This document shows positions 43,418-53,143 of a stretch of 64,000 nucleotides of DNA, one piece after another. The notes under the pieces are model-generated. The model was not told the DNA's origin. It worked only from the letters and a program-made list of their open reading frames with translations, and made no database searches. Positions within the stretch are counted from its first letter, which is position 1; each line of letters begins with the position of its first letter. Position numbers and translations under genes: made by a program. Source of the stretch: Planctomycetota bacterium (GTDB lineage Bacteria > Planctomycetota > Uabimicrobiia > Uabimicrobiales > Uabimicrobiaceae); the NCBI GenBank assembly GCA_029260735.1, contig JAJDCR010000055.1, forward strand, positions 37,513-101,512, given 5' to 3'.

Positions 43418-46400
43418 ATGAAAAAATCTCTCAACAATGTTTTATACGCCGCCTCTGATTTAACCAACTTTGTTTCTTGCTCCTATCTATCCTTTCTTGA
43501 TCGCTTGAGTTTAGATAGCCCGTTAGAACGTTGTGAAGTAGACGAACAAATCGAGTTGATCCAAAAAAAGGGACAGGAACACGAGGAAGACTATCTCAAT
43601 AGTCTTCGGAATTTGGGAAAAGAAGTTGTCGATTGTCGCTTAGACAAAGAAGTCAGCGATGAAGAAAGAGCAGAGCACACAAAAAAACTCATGAAAAAAG
43701 GAGTGGAAATACTCTACCAAGCCTATTTCTTTGAGAATGAAATTTGGCATGGGTACAGTGACTTTGCTGTTCGGGTAGATACGCCTTCTGATTTAGGAAA
43801 CTACAGCTACGAAATATTAGACACTAAGCTGGCTCGTTTGCCTAATCCGAATTTCATGATCCAACTCTGTTTTCACTCGGAGCTTTTAGAAAAAATTCAA
43901 GGGGTTATGCCTAAGCAAATCCGTCTGGTTTTAGGAGATAAAGAAGAGCACTCTTATCCTATTTCCGATTATTTTGCTTACTACCTTAAGATCAAGGAAA
44001 GCTTCTTTAATGCGCTCACTCGCTATAGCTACGATAACGAAAAAAAATATCCCAGTCCTTGTAGTCATTGCTCTATGTGTCACTGGCGCGACAATTGTAA
44101 AGGCCAATGGGAAAAGGACGATCATTTAAGTTTAGTTGCCAATATACGCAAAGATCACATTGCTAAGTTAGAGTCCATAGATATTTGCACGATGGAGGCA
44201 TTGGCTGAAAGTGACCCTCGCTTAGAAGTTCCTAAACTCAATCCAAAAATACTTCAACGTTTGCAGAAGCAAGCCCGTCTCCAAGTTCAATACCGAAAAA
44301 CAGGAGAGCCATGCTACGAGCTTTTAGTGCCTGAAAAAAGCTACCTCGGTTTTGCTCTTATGCCCAGTGCAGCAAAGGGGGATCTTTTTTATGATATCGA
44401 AGGAGATCCCTTAATCAAAGCTTCTCAAACAGATCATAGCTACGATTACCAAGGTGGACTAGAGTACTTGCATGGCGTTTATTACCAAGAACTAGAGGGA
44501 GAAAATTCTTCTTCTCTACAAAGCGATTGGGCTTTCCGAGCTTTTTGGGCTTTGGAAAAAGGGGAGGCTGAGAAAAAGTGTTTTGAAGATTTGATTGATT
44601 TTTTTACCGACCATCTTCAGAAATATCCCCAAGCCCGTATCTATCATTATGCTCCCTATGAGATCAGTGCTATTAAGCGTTTGATGTGCCAATATGCCAC
44701 TCGAGAAGAAGAAGTGGATAACCTCCTTCGCCGAGGTATGCTCATCGATCTTTACAAAGTAGTTCGCCACGGAATTCTTGTCTCAGAGCCCCGCTATTCG
44801 ATTAAAAACCTAGAGACTTTTTACATGAAAAAGCGCGAGCAGGATCTCAAGTCGGGAGGAGCTAGCGTTGCCTACTTTGAGAGATATCTCGAAACGAAAG
44901 ATCCTAAAATTAAGGAAGAGATCGAAGAGTATAACAGGATTGACTGCGAATCCACTTATTTACTCCGCAACTGGCTGATCGAAAGAAAAAAAGAAGCGGC
45001 GGAAACTTTGGATGTCAACTTTCTCTTCCGAGGCCATGAACATGATCGAGAGGAGGGTGAATCCTCGGACGAGGAAGAAGAAGAGGGGGGGGAGGGGGGG
45101 CTGAGTGAGAAAGCCCTAGAAGCTATTCGTTGGAAAAAAGAATATGAGTCTCAACTCTGTGGTAAACTACCTGAGCGCCCAGAAGAGTACACTCCTGAAA
45201 ACCGATTTTGCCAACTCCTCTACTATCTACTCGACTACTACCGCCGAGAAAAAAAACCAGAATTTTGGGAGATGTTTTCTCGTTTAGAAAAATCTCCCTA
45301 CGAATTGATGGAAGACCCAGAGTGTTTAGGGGACATTGTTCTCGATAAAAACATCCCTCCGGAAAAGTACAAACGATCCTACCTTTATACCTACCGCTTC
45401 CCCCTCCAAGAAACGAAGCTAATGGACGGAAAGGCTGTAATGAATCCAGACACCCAGGAAAAATATGGTCCGATCCATTACCTCCATGTTCCCAGCCGCA
45501 CTCTACAACTAAAATTCAGTGCCCAACGGAAAATACCAACCTACTTTTCCCTGATTCCTTCCAATATCATTTCGACAAAAACTCTGGAATATGCTCTTCG
45601 CCGTTTTGTTGATTCCGTTATTGAAAATACGATTAATCCTAGTGTCAGACAAGATGAGACAAGAGATGATGATAAATCTGAGCAATCTGATGGAGAAATC
45701 GAGCAATCTGATGGTGCCAGACACGATGAAAGGGAAGAAAAATCGCTTTCAGAGAGAATCAAGGAAAGAAACCTCTACCCTTACTCTGCTCTTTTGGATA
45801 TCCTTCTTAAGGAAAAGCCTCGTCTAAAAATACCTTCCCAAGGTAGGTTGCTTTCACGGAACTCAGATGACCCTCTTTTTCTGAGTGAACTAGGGGAGCT
45901 TATTTTAAACTTAGATGAAAGTTATCTTTTTATCCAAGGTCCTCCCGGGACAGGAAAAACCTACACCGCTTCTCATATTCTCATTCATCTTCTCAAAGCA
46001 GGTAAAAAAGTTGGAGTGACATCAAATAGTCACAAGGCGATTAATAACCTTCTTCAAGAGGTAGAGACGGTTGCTCTTGATGAGGACTTTTTTTTCCGGG
46101 GATGGAAAAAATCAAGCAAAGATAGTCCCGAAAACTGGATTAATGGCCGCTGTATAAAAGACGCTTTTGATGTAAAGACTATTTTAAATGAAAAGGAAGA
46201 AACTCAGCTTATTGCGGGTACGGCATGGCTTTTTTCTCGAGAAGATCTTGACCAACATTTAGACTATCTCTTTATTGACGAAGCGGGACAGATCTCTCTT
46301 GCTCATACAATATCCCTCGGAGCTTCGGCCAAGAACATAATCCTTTTGGGAGATCCTATGCAACTTCCTCAGCCTTCCAAGGGAATTCACCCAGGGGAGT

Positions 46401-47134
46401 CCTCTAAGTCTGTTTTAGAGTATATTCTAGGGGATCGGGCAACTGTTTCTGCTCAAATGGGAGTCTTTCTCAACACCACTTGGAGAATGCATGGCCTAAT
46501 CTGTCGCTTTCTTTCCCAACAAGTTTATGAAGATCGTCTTCTTTCTCGTTCTGAAAATGACGTTCAAAAAATTCTTCACAACTGCCCTGCTATTATTCCA
46601 GCTCACTCTGGAATCCTATTCTTACCTGTTTCTCACAAAAGTAACTCTTCTAGCTCAGAGGAGGAGGCTTTAAAAATTAAGGAACTTTACCAGGCACTTT
46701 TGATGGCTCGTTTTCTCGATAAGAGAGGCCAAGAAAAAGAAATGACAGAGGAAGACATCCTTTTAGTGGCACCTTACAACCTTCAAGTGAAGAAAATCCG
46801 TGATATTGTGGGGGACAATGCTCGGGTGGGTACTATTGATAAATTTCAAGGCCAACAAGCACCTGTTGTCATTGTTTCGATGACCACTTCTAGCGGGGAC
46901 GACCTTCCCCGTAACTTAGAATTTCTTTTTAGCCAAAACCGAATCAATGTTGCTCTATCACGAGCTAAGAGTTTGGCCATTGTTGTCGCTTCTCCTGAAC
47001 TCATGAAAATAAGGTGCCGCACTCTAGAACAAATGTCTCTTGTTAATATGCTTTGTGCTGTCGAACACTTTTCGGCGAACAACTTTAATTTGGAGAAAAC
47101 GGACTTTGATGACGTTCAAATGACATTTTTTTAA
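43418..47134 (+). CDS. TM0106-type RecB nuclease fused to SF1 helicase
   Basis: The N-terminal half (about 1-300) is a RecB-like nuclease with a CSHCSMCHWRDNC cysteine cluster near residues 214-227, as in Cas4/AddB-type Fe-S nucleases. An RNase H-like region follows (RIDCESTYLLRNWL and similar). The C-terminal 420 residues form a superfamily 1 helicase: Walker A GPPGTGKT near 842, FIDEAGQISLAH, TWRMHGLICRFL, VGTIDKFQGQQAPVVIVSM and NVALSRAK. Two acidic low-complexity inserts (near 545-565 and 745-785) separate the domains. No ribosome site is strong. Such proteins likely process DNA or RNA ends. No CRISPR array or defence partner is next to it. Confidence 0.85.
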   Translation: MKKSLNNVLYAASDLTNFVSCSYLSFLDRLSLDSPLERCEVDEQIELIQKKGQEHEEDYLNSLRNLGKEVVDCRLDKEVSDEERAEHTKKLMKKGVEILYQAYFFENEIWHGYSDFAVRVDTPSDLGNYSYEILDTKLARLPNPNFMIQLCFHSELLEKIQGVMPKQIRLVLGDKEEHSYPISDYFAYYLKIKESFFNALTRYSYDNEKKYPSPCSHCSMCHWRDNCKGQWEKDDHLSLVANIRKDHIAKLESIDICTMEALAESDPRLEVPKLNPKILQRLQKQARLQVQYRKTGEPCYELLVPEKSYLGFALMPSAAKGDLFYDIEGDPLIKASQTDHSYDYQGGLEYLHGVYYQELEGENSSSLQSDWAFRAFWALEKGEAEKKCFEDLIDFFTDHLQKYPQARIYHYAPYEISAIKRLMCQYATREEEVDNLLRRGMLIDLYKVVRHGILVSEPRYSIKNLETFYMKKREQDLKSGGASVAYFERYLETKDPKIKEEIEEYNRIDCESTYLLRNWLIERKKEAAETLDVNFLFRGHEHDREEGESSDEEEEEGGEGGLSEKALEAIRWKKEYESQLCGKLPERPEEYTPENRFCQLLYYLLDYYRREKKPEFWEMFSRLEKSPYELMEDPECLGDIVLDKNIPPEKYKRSYLYTYRFPLQETKLMDGKAVMNPDTQEKYGPIHYLHVPSRTLQLKFSAQRKIPTYFSLIPSNIISTKTLEYALRRFVDSVIENTINPSVRQDETRDDDKSEQSDGEIEQSDGARHDEREEKSLSERIKERNLYPYSALLDILLKEKPRLKIPSQGRLLSRNSDDPLFLSELGELILNLDESYLFIQGPPGTGKTYTASHILIHLLKAGKKVGVTSNSHKAINNLLQEVETVALDEDFFFRGWKKSSKDSPENWINGRCIKDAFDVKTILNEKEETQLIAGTAWLFSREDLDQHLDYLFIDEAGQISLAHTISLGASAKNIILLGDPMQLPQPSKGIHPGESSKSVLEYILGDRATVSAQMGVFLNTTWRMHGLICRFLSQQVYEDRLLSRSENDVQKILHNCPAIIPAHSGILFLPVSHKSNSSSSEEEALKIKELYQALLMARFLDKRGQEKEMTEEDILLVAPYNLQVKKIRDIVGDNARVGTIDKFQGQQAPVVIVSMTTSSGDDLPRNLEFLFSQNRINVALSRAKSLAIVVASPELMKIRCRTLEQMSLVNMLCAVEHFSANNFNLEKTDFDDVQMTFF

Positions 47135-47225
47135 GGAGAACACTTTATGGAAAAATGAATAATTACCAAGAGTTATTATCTGTTTGCCATAAGTGATTTT
47201 TCCTCCATTGACTAGGCTTTTTATT

Positions 47226-47254
47226 TTGACTCTCTTCTCCAGAGTGGATATACT
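47226..47254 (+). promoter_or_regulatory. Candidate sigma-70-type promoter for the zinc-ribbon pair
   Basis: TTGACT and TATACT are separated by 17 bp and end 38 bp before the ATG at 47293. Both hexamers differ from consensus at one position. Confidence 0.6.
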
Positions 47255-47292
47255 AAAAAATAAGTAAATAATCTACTCTTGGGAGAAAGTCG

Positions 47293-48312
47293 ATGGATGA
47301 AATTATTATTTTTTATTGTCCGTTTTGTGCAAAAACAACGCGCTTTTATCAAAAACAAAATCCACTAGGATTAACCAAACAATGCAAGGCTTGTCAAAAC
47401 TCTTTTGTTTTAGATAATAGTACAATGAGTCCTCCTAGCACACCGGGAGAAAATCTTCAGTCTGTCACTAATCATGTAGTAAATCCCTCTGGAGAAAATC
47501 TTCAGTCTGTTACCAGCTATGTAGTAAACCCCTCTGTAGGAGAAAATCTTCAGTCTGTCACCAATTATGTTGTAAATCCCTCTGTCTCCGGTTCCCCTGA
47601 AGTTTCGAAAGAGAGTAGTCCAGAATCTTCTGATCCTTCTTTACTTCAATCGGTCACATCCTTGCCCAGTGCAGCGGTTTTAGAGGAAGAAGCCTCTCTA
47701 AAAACATCTCCTCAAAATCTTCTTTTACCTTCAGAAAAAGATCCTTCTTCCGATAATGAAGATGAATCAACAGAATTGCAAAAACCCCAAGAAAGTTTCT
47801 GGCAACTTACAATAATAGTAACAAAGTCTCTTTTTCAAAGTTTTTCGGATTCCTTTGGTCCTATCTTAAATTCAACAGGGCTTATATTTGTAATCACAGG
47901 AATACTATACTTTTTTTTAGCAAGAGACTCTCCTAAGTATCCAAAAGAAACCTCTCTCCTAGATATCTTAGCGATCAGTTCTAGTTTAGCTTTAATCTAT
48001 ATTGCTTTGGCAGTCCTTTATATATTCTATACTCTTGGAACGACCAGAGAGAGCGCTTTTTCTGTTAAAATACTTGCGCTCGTTCTTACAGTGGTTACTT
48101 TAGCTCTAACCCGTGTGGGAATAGGAATAATTCCTTTTGCTGCAATTTACGTTCTTATTACTTGTATTTTACTAGGCATTGCTTACCACCCAGAAGAAAC
48201 CAAAATGCAGCGGGAGGTGTTTATAAAAGCGTTTATGACCTTTGCTATCTTATTTTCTCTCTACCTTCTGCTCGGGGGTGATATCGACCAACAATCTCTA
48301 GGTCAAATCTAG
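47293..48312 (+). CDS. Zinc-ribbon membrane protein with tandem repeats
   Basis: The N-terminus has FYCPFCAKTTRFYQKQNPLG and TKQCKACQNSF, two CxxC pairs that form a zinc ribbon. A Ser-rich linker holds three near-identical repeats of GENLQSVTNYVVNPSV (residues about 52-98). Four or five membrane helices follow (LIFVITGILYFFL, LALIYIALAVLYIFYT, IIPFAAIYVLITCILLGIAY, AFMTFAILFSLYLLLGG). GGGAGA lies just before the ATG. The next gene shares the same ribbon and linker. No function is known. Confidence 0.72.
   Translation: MDEIIIFYCPFCAKTTRFYQKQNPLGLTKQCKACQNSFVLDNSTMSPPSTPGENLQSVTNHVVNPSGENLQSVTSYVVNPSVGENLQSVTNYVVNPSVSGSPEVSKESSPESSDPSLLQSVTSLPSAAVLEEEASLKTSPQNLLLPSEKDPSSDNEDESTELQKPQESFWQLTIIVTKSLFQSFSDSFGPILNSTGLIFVITGILYFFLARDSPKYPKETSLLDILAISSSLALIYIALAVLYIFYTLGTTRESAFSVKILALVLTVVTLALTRVGIGIIPFAAIYVLITCILLGIAYHPEETKMQREVFIKAFMTFAILFSLYLLLGGDIDQQSLGQI
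47446..47586 (+). repeat. Three in-frame tandem repeats within the zinc-ribbon gene
   Basis: One 45-bp and two 48-bp units encode GENLQSVT(N/S)(H/Y)VVNPS(V). The first unit lacks the final Val codon. The next gene holds a single related unit (GSDLSSVTNFVLNSP), so the repeats arose from a motif already present in the ancestor of the two genes. Confidence 0.85.
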
Positions 48313-48357
48313 GCTGGTCACTTAATGCCTGTCCTTAGACTAATTTTGGGAAAAGCT

Positions 48358-49404
48358 ATGGATCAAGAAAACATCATCATTTTTTATTGTCCATTCTGCA
48401 CGCAATCAACACGTTATTATGAACGACAAAGTCCTCTAGGACGGACAAAGAAGTGCAAAAAATGCCAAGGTACTTTTGTCTTAGATGAAAACTCTATGAG
48501 CTCTCCTGATCTCAGAGGAAGTGATCTTAGTTCTGTTACGAACTTTGTTTTAAACTCCCCTCCTCAAAATTTACAACCCAAAATAGAAAAAGAGAGTTTA
48601 ACTTCATTCTCTCATCCTTTTTCCCATTCTCTCGTTTCGTCTTCCATTTCGTCTTCCATTTCTAAAGAGCCTATGGATGAAGATGCTAGTGTTTTTTTAG
48701 ATCCGACAGAAATTCATAATCTCATGGATGAAGATAAAAAAAATGATGAAGAATCCTTTGCTGTCAGTCAAGACTCCTTGGCTATAGAAAGGAAAATAGA
48801 AGCGCAGACGAGAGTAGTTCTTTTGAAGAGTCGATTGAAAAACTTTTTTACAAAAGCTTTTTTTCTTCTTCTTGTATCATTGATTGGTCTGGCAATATAT
48901 CAGGGAACGGGAGAACTGAGAGAGTTTAGAGAACTATCCCAAGAATACAAATTTTTTAACACAAGTAAAACATCTTTTAGTCCCATACAAGGCAAAGTTT
49001 TTATCTCGGTTTATGGGAAAGGTTACAACTCTACCTGGATGAAACAACTCCCGCATTACTTACGCCCAAAAACCTCAAATGAGGTTGAAATCATTGCGGT
49101 GGTTTATACAAAGAAAAAGCTATTGACTTCTAAGTATAAGATAAAGGGTTTTTCTCAGCCTGGAACCGTTTATGGATATCATTTGACTGTTAAAATTATC
49201 GATAGAAAAACAGACGGAATTGTTGTTGAAAAATCATTTCCTGCTGAGAAAATCCTCCCTCTAAATTTGAAATTTGACACAGTCACAAATAATGGTGCTA
49301 CCAGCTACGAATATATCATCGAAATAGACCAAAAAAAGAGGGAGGAAGTTGTCTACTTTATCCAAAGTACTATCGAAGAGTTCAAATCAAAAAAGAAAAA
49401 ATAG
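48358..49404 (+). CDS. Zinc-ribbon single-pass membrane protein, paralog of the preceding gene
   Basis: IIIFYCPFCTQSTRYYERQS and TKKCKKCQGTFVLDENSMSS match the ribbon and linker start of the upstream gene. Here the linker leads to one membrane helix (ALFFLLLVSLIGLAIYQ-like, about 172-188) and an outside beta domain of about 150 residues (GKVFISVYGKGYNSTWMKQL; EVEIIAVVYTKKKLLTSKYK). I chose the ATG at 48358, because it aligns with the start of its paralog. A longer frame from 48325 adds 11 unmatched residues. The shared cytoplasmic ribbon with different membrane parts suggests a two-part complex. Confidence 0.75.
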   Translation: MDQENIIIFYCPFCTQSTRYYERQSPLGRTKKCKKCQGTFVLDENSMSSPDLRGSDLSSVTNFVLNSPPQNLQPKIEKESLTSFSHPFSHSLVSSSISSSISKEPMDEDASVFLDPTEIHNLMDEDKKNDEESFAVSQDSLAIERKIEAQTRVVLLKSRLKNFFTKAFFLLLVSLIGLAIYQGTGELREFRELSQEYKFFNTSKTSFSPIQGKVFISVYGKGYNSTWMKQLPHYLRPKTSNEVEIIAVVYTKKKLLTSKYKIKGFSQPGTVYGYHLTVKIIDRKTDGIVVEKSFPAEKILPLNLKFDTVTNNGATSYEYIIEIDQKKREEVVYFIQSTIEEFKSKKKK

Positions 49405-49426
49405 TGACATTTTTTTGTAAAGAGCT

Positions 49427-50113
49427 TTAAATTTCGATCTTAGTGGCAATAACAACCTGAGAGGAAACACCGACGGGAGCAACCGAAGCAGTATAGTCGA
49501 TAGACCATTTGTCTTTGGGCAGATAATCAATAATATTAATCGCCCGGCATCCTCCGATCCAACTGGGATTTAGTTTATGCACTAAACTTAGCATTGAAAT
49601 GACAACTTTCGAAAACCAAGTTGTTCCACAACTGAGGCTTGCTAGGCATATTTTCCCGTCTTTTGCTAAAACACGGTGAGCTTCGGACATTAGAGTATGA
49701 ATATCTTCTTGCGATAGTAAATCAAGGACATAGTTAGAGATGAATCTGTCAAAAGATGAGTTAGGAGCATTGATTTTAGGAGCTCCGTCGGTTTGCTCCA
49801 CTTTGGCACGGTCTTTAAACTCTTGTAAACGAGAGATGCTGAGTTGTATCATGGTGGAGCTGAGATCTACACCATGATAGTTCGCACTTGAAGATAAATG
49901 ATCTTGTAAAATTTTTTGAGCAAATCGTCCTGTTCCACATCCAAACTCAAAAACGCTTTTTGCTTTTTCTAACTCTGCTTTTTCGATAATTTTATCTGTA
50001 GCAGGGTCTTCATAATATGCTTGGTCGTCTTGTTTTTTTCCCAGCCGATCATAGAATTCTTTTGCTTCTAGATTGTTTAAAGTGGTGAAACCATCTTTAT
50101 TTTTACATGGCAT
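49427..50113 (-). CDS. Class I SAM-dependent methyltransferase
   Basis: The SAM-binding loop SVFEFGCGTGRFAQKIL (motif I), the acidic residue in YHGVDLSSTMIQLSI (motif II) and the post-II strand RFISNYVLDLLSQED plus VLAKDGKICLASLS form a complete Rossmann-type methyltransferase of 228 residues. The acceptor is not evident. AGGAAAAAG precedes the ATG. It lies 42 bp downstream of the SGNH hydrolase gene on the same strand, and the two may be co-transcribed. Confidence 0.88.
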   Translation of the reverse strand: MPCKNKDGFTTLNNLEAKEFYDRLGKKQDDQAYYEDPATDKIIEKAELEKAKSVFEFGCGTGRFAQKILQDHLSSSANYHGVDLSSTMIQLSISRLQEFKDRAKVEQTDGAPKINAPNSSFDRFISNYVLDLLSQEDIHTLMSEAHRVLAKDGKICLASLSCGTTWFSKVVISMLSLVHKLNPSWIGGCRAINIIDYLPKDKWSIDYTASVAPVGVSSQVVIATKIEI

Positions 50114-50155
50114 TTTTCTTTTTCCTAGAAAATGAATAACAGATTCCGTTATTTT

Positions 50156-50899
50156 TTAGTCATCTATCTCTTGGGATATTTCTTTCAAAATAACTTTAGC
50201 CCAAACACGATGAGCTGCTCTATTGATGTGTAGTCCGTCACCGTTGTCATATTTTTTAAGAAGTAAACCATCTTCTCCCATAAACTCTTGGTCTAAAGAG
50301 ATATAGTTTGTTTTGAGCTTGGTGGCAAGCTCAAAGAGCTTTTCATTGTACTCCTTAAGATAGGGAGCCATCTTACTATATTTCTCTCCTCGGACAGGGA
50401 AGCATGCGATAATATGGATTTTAGCTTCGGGAACATTATCTATAATCCCTTGGACAACCTTTTCGTAACAGTTTATGACAGAACTTACTCGAGGCCAGCC
50501 ACTGCCCATTGTTCCTGCTAAGTTATTTCGCCCATTAAGAATAAAGACATGGGCAGGATTTGCTCCATAAACAGAGTCCTCCAAGCGATTGAGAATTCCT
50601 CTTCTCCCTAAACCGATCTCATCTCCTGAGATTCCTCGATTTAAGGCAAAAATTGCTCCGGGTAATTGGTTGTATTTAAAAAAATGCTCACAACTAGAAG
50701 ACCCTAAAAGAACAAGTGTTTTTTGCTTGGGGAAGTACCTTTTCAGAATCTCGTTTTCTGTTCGGAATAGTTCTTTGCGCTCGTAGTAACGCTGTACCCA
50801 TTTGTTGTCAGAATCCTCTTGCCCGAAAAGAAAAGGGCTACTGAGAAAAGAAACAATTATAAGCCAAAGTATTATCGTAAATATGTTTTGTCGCTTCAT
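50156..50899 (-). CDS. SGNH/GDSL-type hydrolase, secreted
   Basis: A signal peptide (FTIILWLIIVSFLSSPFLFG) leads to the SGNH blocks. Block I is LVLLGSSSCEHFF with the catalytic Ser, block II is NRGISGDEIG, block III is FILNGRNNLAG, and block V is NGDGLHINRAAH with Asp and His. Such proteins remove acyl or acetyl groups from lipids or polysaccharides. The start at 50899 has AGGAG 5 bp upstream. The longer frame to 50971 would bury the signal peptide. Confidence 0.88.
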   Translation of the reverse strand: MKRQNIFTIILWLIIVSFLSSPFLFGQEDSDNKWVQRYYERKELFRTENEILKRYFPKQKTLVLLGSSSCEHFFKYNQLPGAIFALNRGISGDEIGLGRRGILNRLEDSVYGANPAHVFILNGRNNLAGTMGSGWPRVSSVINCYEKVVQGIIDNVPEAKIHIIACFPVRGEKYSKMAPYLKEYNEKLFELATKLKTNYISLDQEFMGEDGLLLKKYDNGDGLHINRAAHRVWAKVILKEISQEIDD

Positions 50900-51028
50900 T
50901 TCAACTCCTAAGTATGGACTAGCAAAAATTAGATTGTTCCCTATTCTATATTTAGATAGAACTTTCGTCAATCTTAGAAATGAAAACTCCTAGAACAAGC
51001 CCTAACTTAGACCTGTCTTAAAATGAAC

Positions 51029-51057
51029 TTGCACTACTTCTCCTATTGTAGTAAATT
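51029..51057 (+). promoter_or_regulatory. Candidate promoter for ppk
   Basis: TTGCAC and TAAATT are separated by 17 bp, 37 bp before the ppk ATG. The match is only moderate, and no Pho-box-like direct repeat was noticed. Confidence 0.38.
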
Positions 51058-51094
51058 TGGATAGTCCAACTCTATTTTTAGGATATGCTTGTAA

Positions 51095-53143
51095 ATGAAA
51101 GATGATTTTTACGCGGTGAAAGCTTGGCAGAAGAATAATATTCGCGGCCCTTCTTCTCTATTTTTGAATAAAGAACTGAGCTGGCTAAACTTTAGTCATA
51201 GGGTGCTAGAAGAAGGTATGGACCCTAACACTCCTTTAATGGAAAGACTAAAGTTTCTACTCATTTTTACAGCAAATATTGATGAATTCTTTATGCTGAG
51301 GTCTGTTCATATAAACCAAAGCCAAAATCGGAGAGAATTACGTCAGAGTATAAGAAAAAAAATTTCCACTCTTCTAACCCTAAAAGAAAATTATCTGGAA
51401 GAAAAAATCCTTCCCGAATTTAAAGAGCATGGCATCGAGATCTTATCCTTTTCTCAACTTTCCGTGGAACAAAAGCAAAATGCTCATGACTATTTTCATA
51501 AAAAAATTCTTCCCTTTTTGTCTTTTCGAAGGGTTTCTTTTTCCGACTTTCCCTTTTTAAATAATCTGACTTTTTATCTACTTGCATTCTCAGAAAATAA
51601 AGAAGACATGCCCTTAGGATTAGTAGAGATTCCTTCTATGCTTCCCCGTCTTATTGCCATAGATAATTTTAATTTTTTGCGTTTAGAAGATCTCATCCGC
51701 TACTGCTTGAATGATTTAGCAGCTTGTGATTTTTCTGTAAAAGAAAGCTTTCTCATTCGAGTAACTCGTAACTTGAAGTCGACTTCGGTACAGTTGCCGA
51801 CATTGGATGTTCTAAAGGCCGTAAAAAGTGAATTGATAAACAGACAACACCGAGAAGCTGTAAGACTAGAGCTAGAGAAAAATTTGCCGACTAAAGTAAG
51901 AAGTTTTTTACTGAAGGATCTCGATTTAGATGAAAACGATGTCTATGTGATGCCGCAAGGAGATGGAATAGAGGCTTTGAATTCTGCGAAAGAGTTTTTT
52001 CCTCAGCTAAGATGGCCTCCGTTTCAACCAAAAATGCACAAGCTAGATCTCTATTCTTTTTTGGCCCATGAGGATTTACTTTGCCATCATCCCTACGATT
52101 GTTTTTCTGTCGTTCTAGACTTTATTCAAAAAGCCGCTTTTGATTCCCAAGTTGTTGCGATTAAGGTGAACATTTATCGTACTTCTCGTCGATCTGAGTT
52201 TCTTCAAAGTTTAATCTCCGCCGCTGAGAATGGCAAAGAAGTATTAGTTGTCATGGAATTAAAAGCTCGTTTTGATGAAGAAAATAATATCAAGTGGTCA
52301 GAGCGACTAAAAAAAGCAGGAGTAAAGGTAGTTTTTGTGGAATTAGGATTAAAAATCCATGGAAAAATGGCTCTAATAATTCGCCAGGAAGGTGGACAAA
52401 AAATGAAATATGCCCACCTAACAACAGGAAACTACAATGAAGAAAGCGCTCAGAGCTATGTAGATCTAGGATTGTTTACTTGCAAAAAAAAGATTGTCGC
52501 AGAAGTTTCTCTTTTGTTTGAACTGCTTGAGCAATCTAACACTCTTTCTCAAAAGTCTATATTAGATAGCACTGCTACCATTGAAAGTTTTCAGGAAATT
52601 TTTGTTGCTCCCATTAATCTAAAAAAATGCCTACTTCAAAAAATAGACCAAGAGATGGAGTACAAAAGTAAGGGGTTTATTCAGGCTAAAATGAATGCTC
52701 TGACCGACTATGAGCTCATTAAAAAACTCTACCAAGCTTCTCAAGAAGGAGTTGAAATCAAGCTTATTGTAAGAGGTATGTGTCTCTTAAAACCTGGTCT
52801 TCCAGGGTTCAGCGAGAACATTAAAGTGATTTCTATTGTCGATCAATTTTTGGAACATAGTCGAATTTTCCATTTTCGCTCAGGTGGTCAAAACCAAGTA
52901 TATTTATCCAGTGCCGACTGGATGCCTCGAAATATGGATGAACGTATCGAAATTATGTTCCCGCTTTTAGAAGAAAAAATAAAAACTCATGTCATAGAAG
53001 AAATCTTCCCAAACTATTGGCAAGATCATGTCAAAGCGAGAGTTCTTATGGCCGATGGTTCTTATCAAAAAAGACAGAAAAAACCTGGACACTCTATCAG
53101 TGCCCAAAGAAAATTTAGGCAAAATGGTTCCGAAAAATCTTAA
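51095..53143 (+). CDS. ppk1: Polyphosphate kinase 1
   Basis: At 682 residues this is full length. Hallmarks are LFLNKELSWLNFSHRVLEEG at the N-terminus, ERLKFLLIFTANIDEFFMLR, the autophosphorylated His in LKIHGKMALIIRQE, HLTTGNYNEESAQSYVDLGL, and the second active-site His in FLEHSRIFHF with YLSSADWMPRNMDERIE. It polymerises phosphate from ATP into polyphosphate and runs in reverse. The next gene, an exopolyphosphatase, starts 20 bp before the end, so synthesis and breakdown are encoded in one unit. Confidence 0.97.
   Translation: MKDDFYAVKAWQKNNIRGPSSLFLNKELSWLNFSHRVLEEGMDPNTPLMERLKFLLIFTANIDEFFMLRSVHINQSQNRRELRQSIRKKISTLLTLKENYLEEKILPEFKEHGIEILSFSQLSVEQKQNAHDYFHKKILPFLSFRRVSFSDFPFLNNLTFYLLAFSENKEDMPLGLVEIPSMLPRLIAIDNFNFLRLEDLIRYCLNDLAACDFSVKESFLIRVTRNLKSTSVQLPTLDVLKAVKSELINRQHREAVRLELEKNLPTKVRSFLLKDLDLDENDVYVMPQGDGIEALNSAKEFFPQLRWPPFQPKMHKLDLYSFLAHEDLLCHHPYDCFSVVLDFIQKAAFDSQVVAIKVNIYRTSRRSEFLQSLISAAENGKEVLVVMELKARFDEENNIKWSERLKKAGVKVVFVELGLKIHGKMALIIRQEGGQKMKYAHLTTGNYNEESAQSYVDLGLFTCKKKIVAEVSLLFELLEQSNTLSQKSILDSTATIESFQEIFVAPINLKKCLLQKIDQEMEYKSKGFIQAKMNALTDYELIKKLYQASQEGVEIKLIVRGMCLLKPGLPGFSENIKVISIVDQFLEHSRIFHFRSGGQNQVYLSSADWMPRNMDERIEIMFPLLEEKIKTHVIEEIFPNYWQDHVKARVLMADGSYQKRQKKPGHSISAQRKFRQNGSEKS

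Noticed and set aside
45053..45112. Possible frameshift at the G-run in the nuclease-helicase gene
   Set aside because: The frame continues through the GGGGGG runs into recognised helicase motifs, so no shift is needed. The acidic/Gly stretch is a linker.
43418..47134. CRISPR-associated (Cas4-like) role for the nuclease-helicase
   Set aside because: The cysteine cluster resembles Cas4, but no repeat array or other cas gene is present, and the fusion to an SF1 helicase is typical of non-CRISPR TM0106-type proteins.
47446..47586. CRISPR-like repeat array
   Set aside because: The units are contiguous, in frame and code for a repeated protein motif. There are no spacers.
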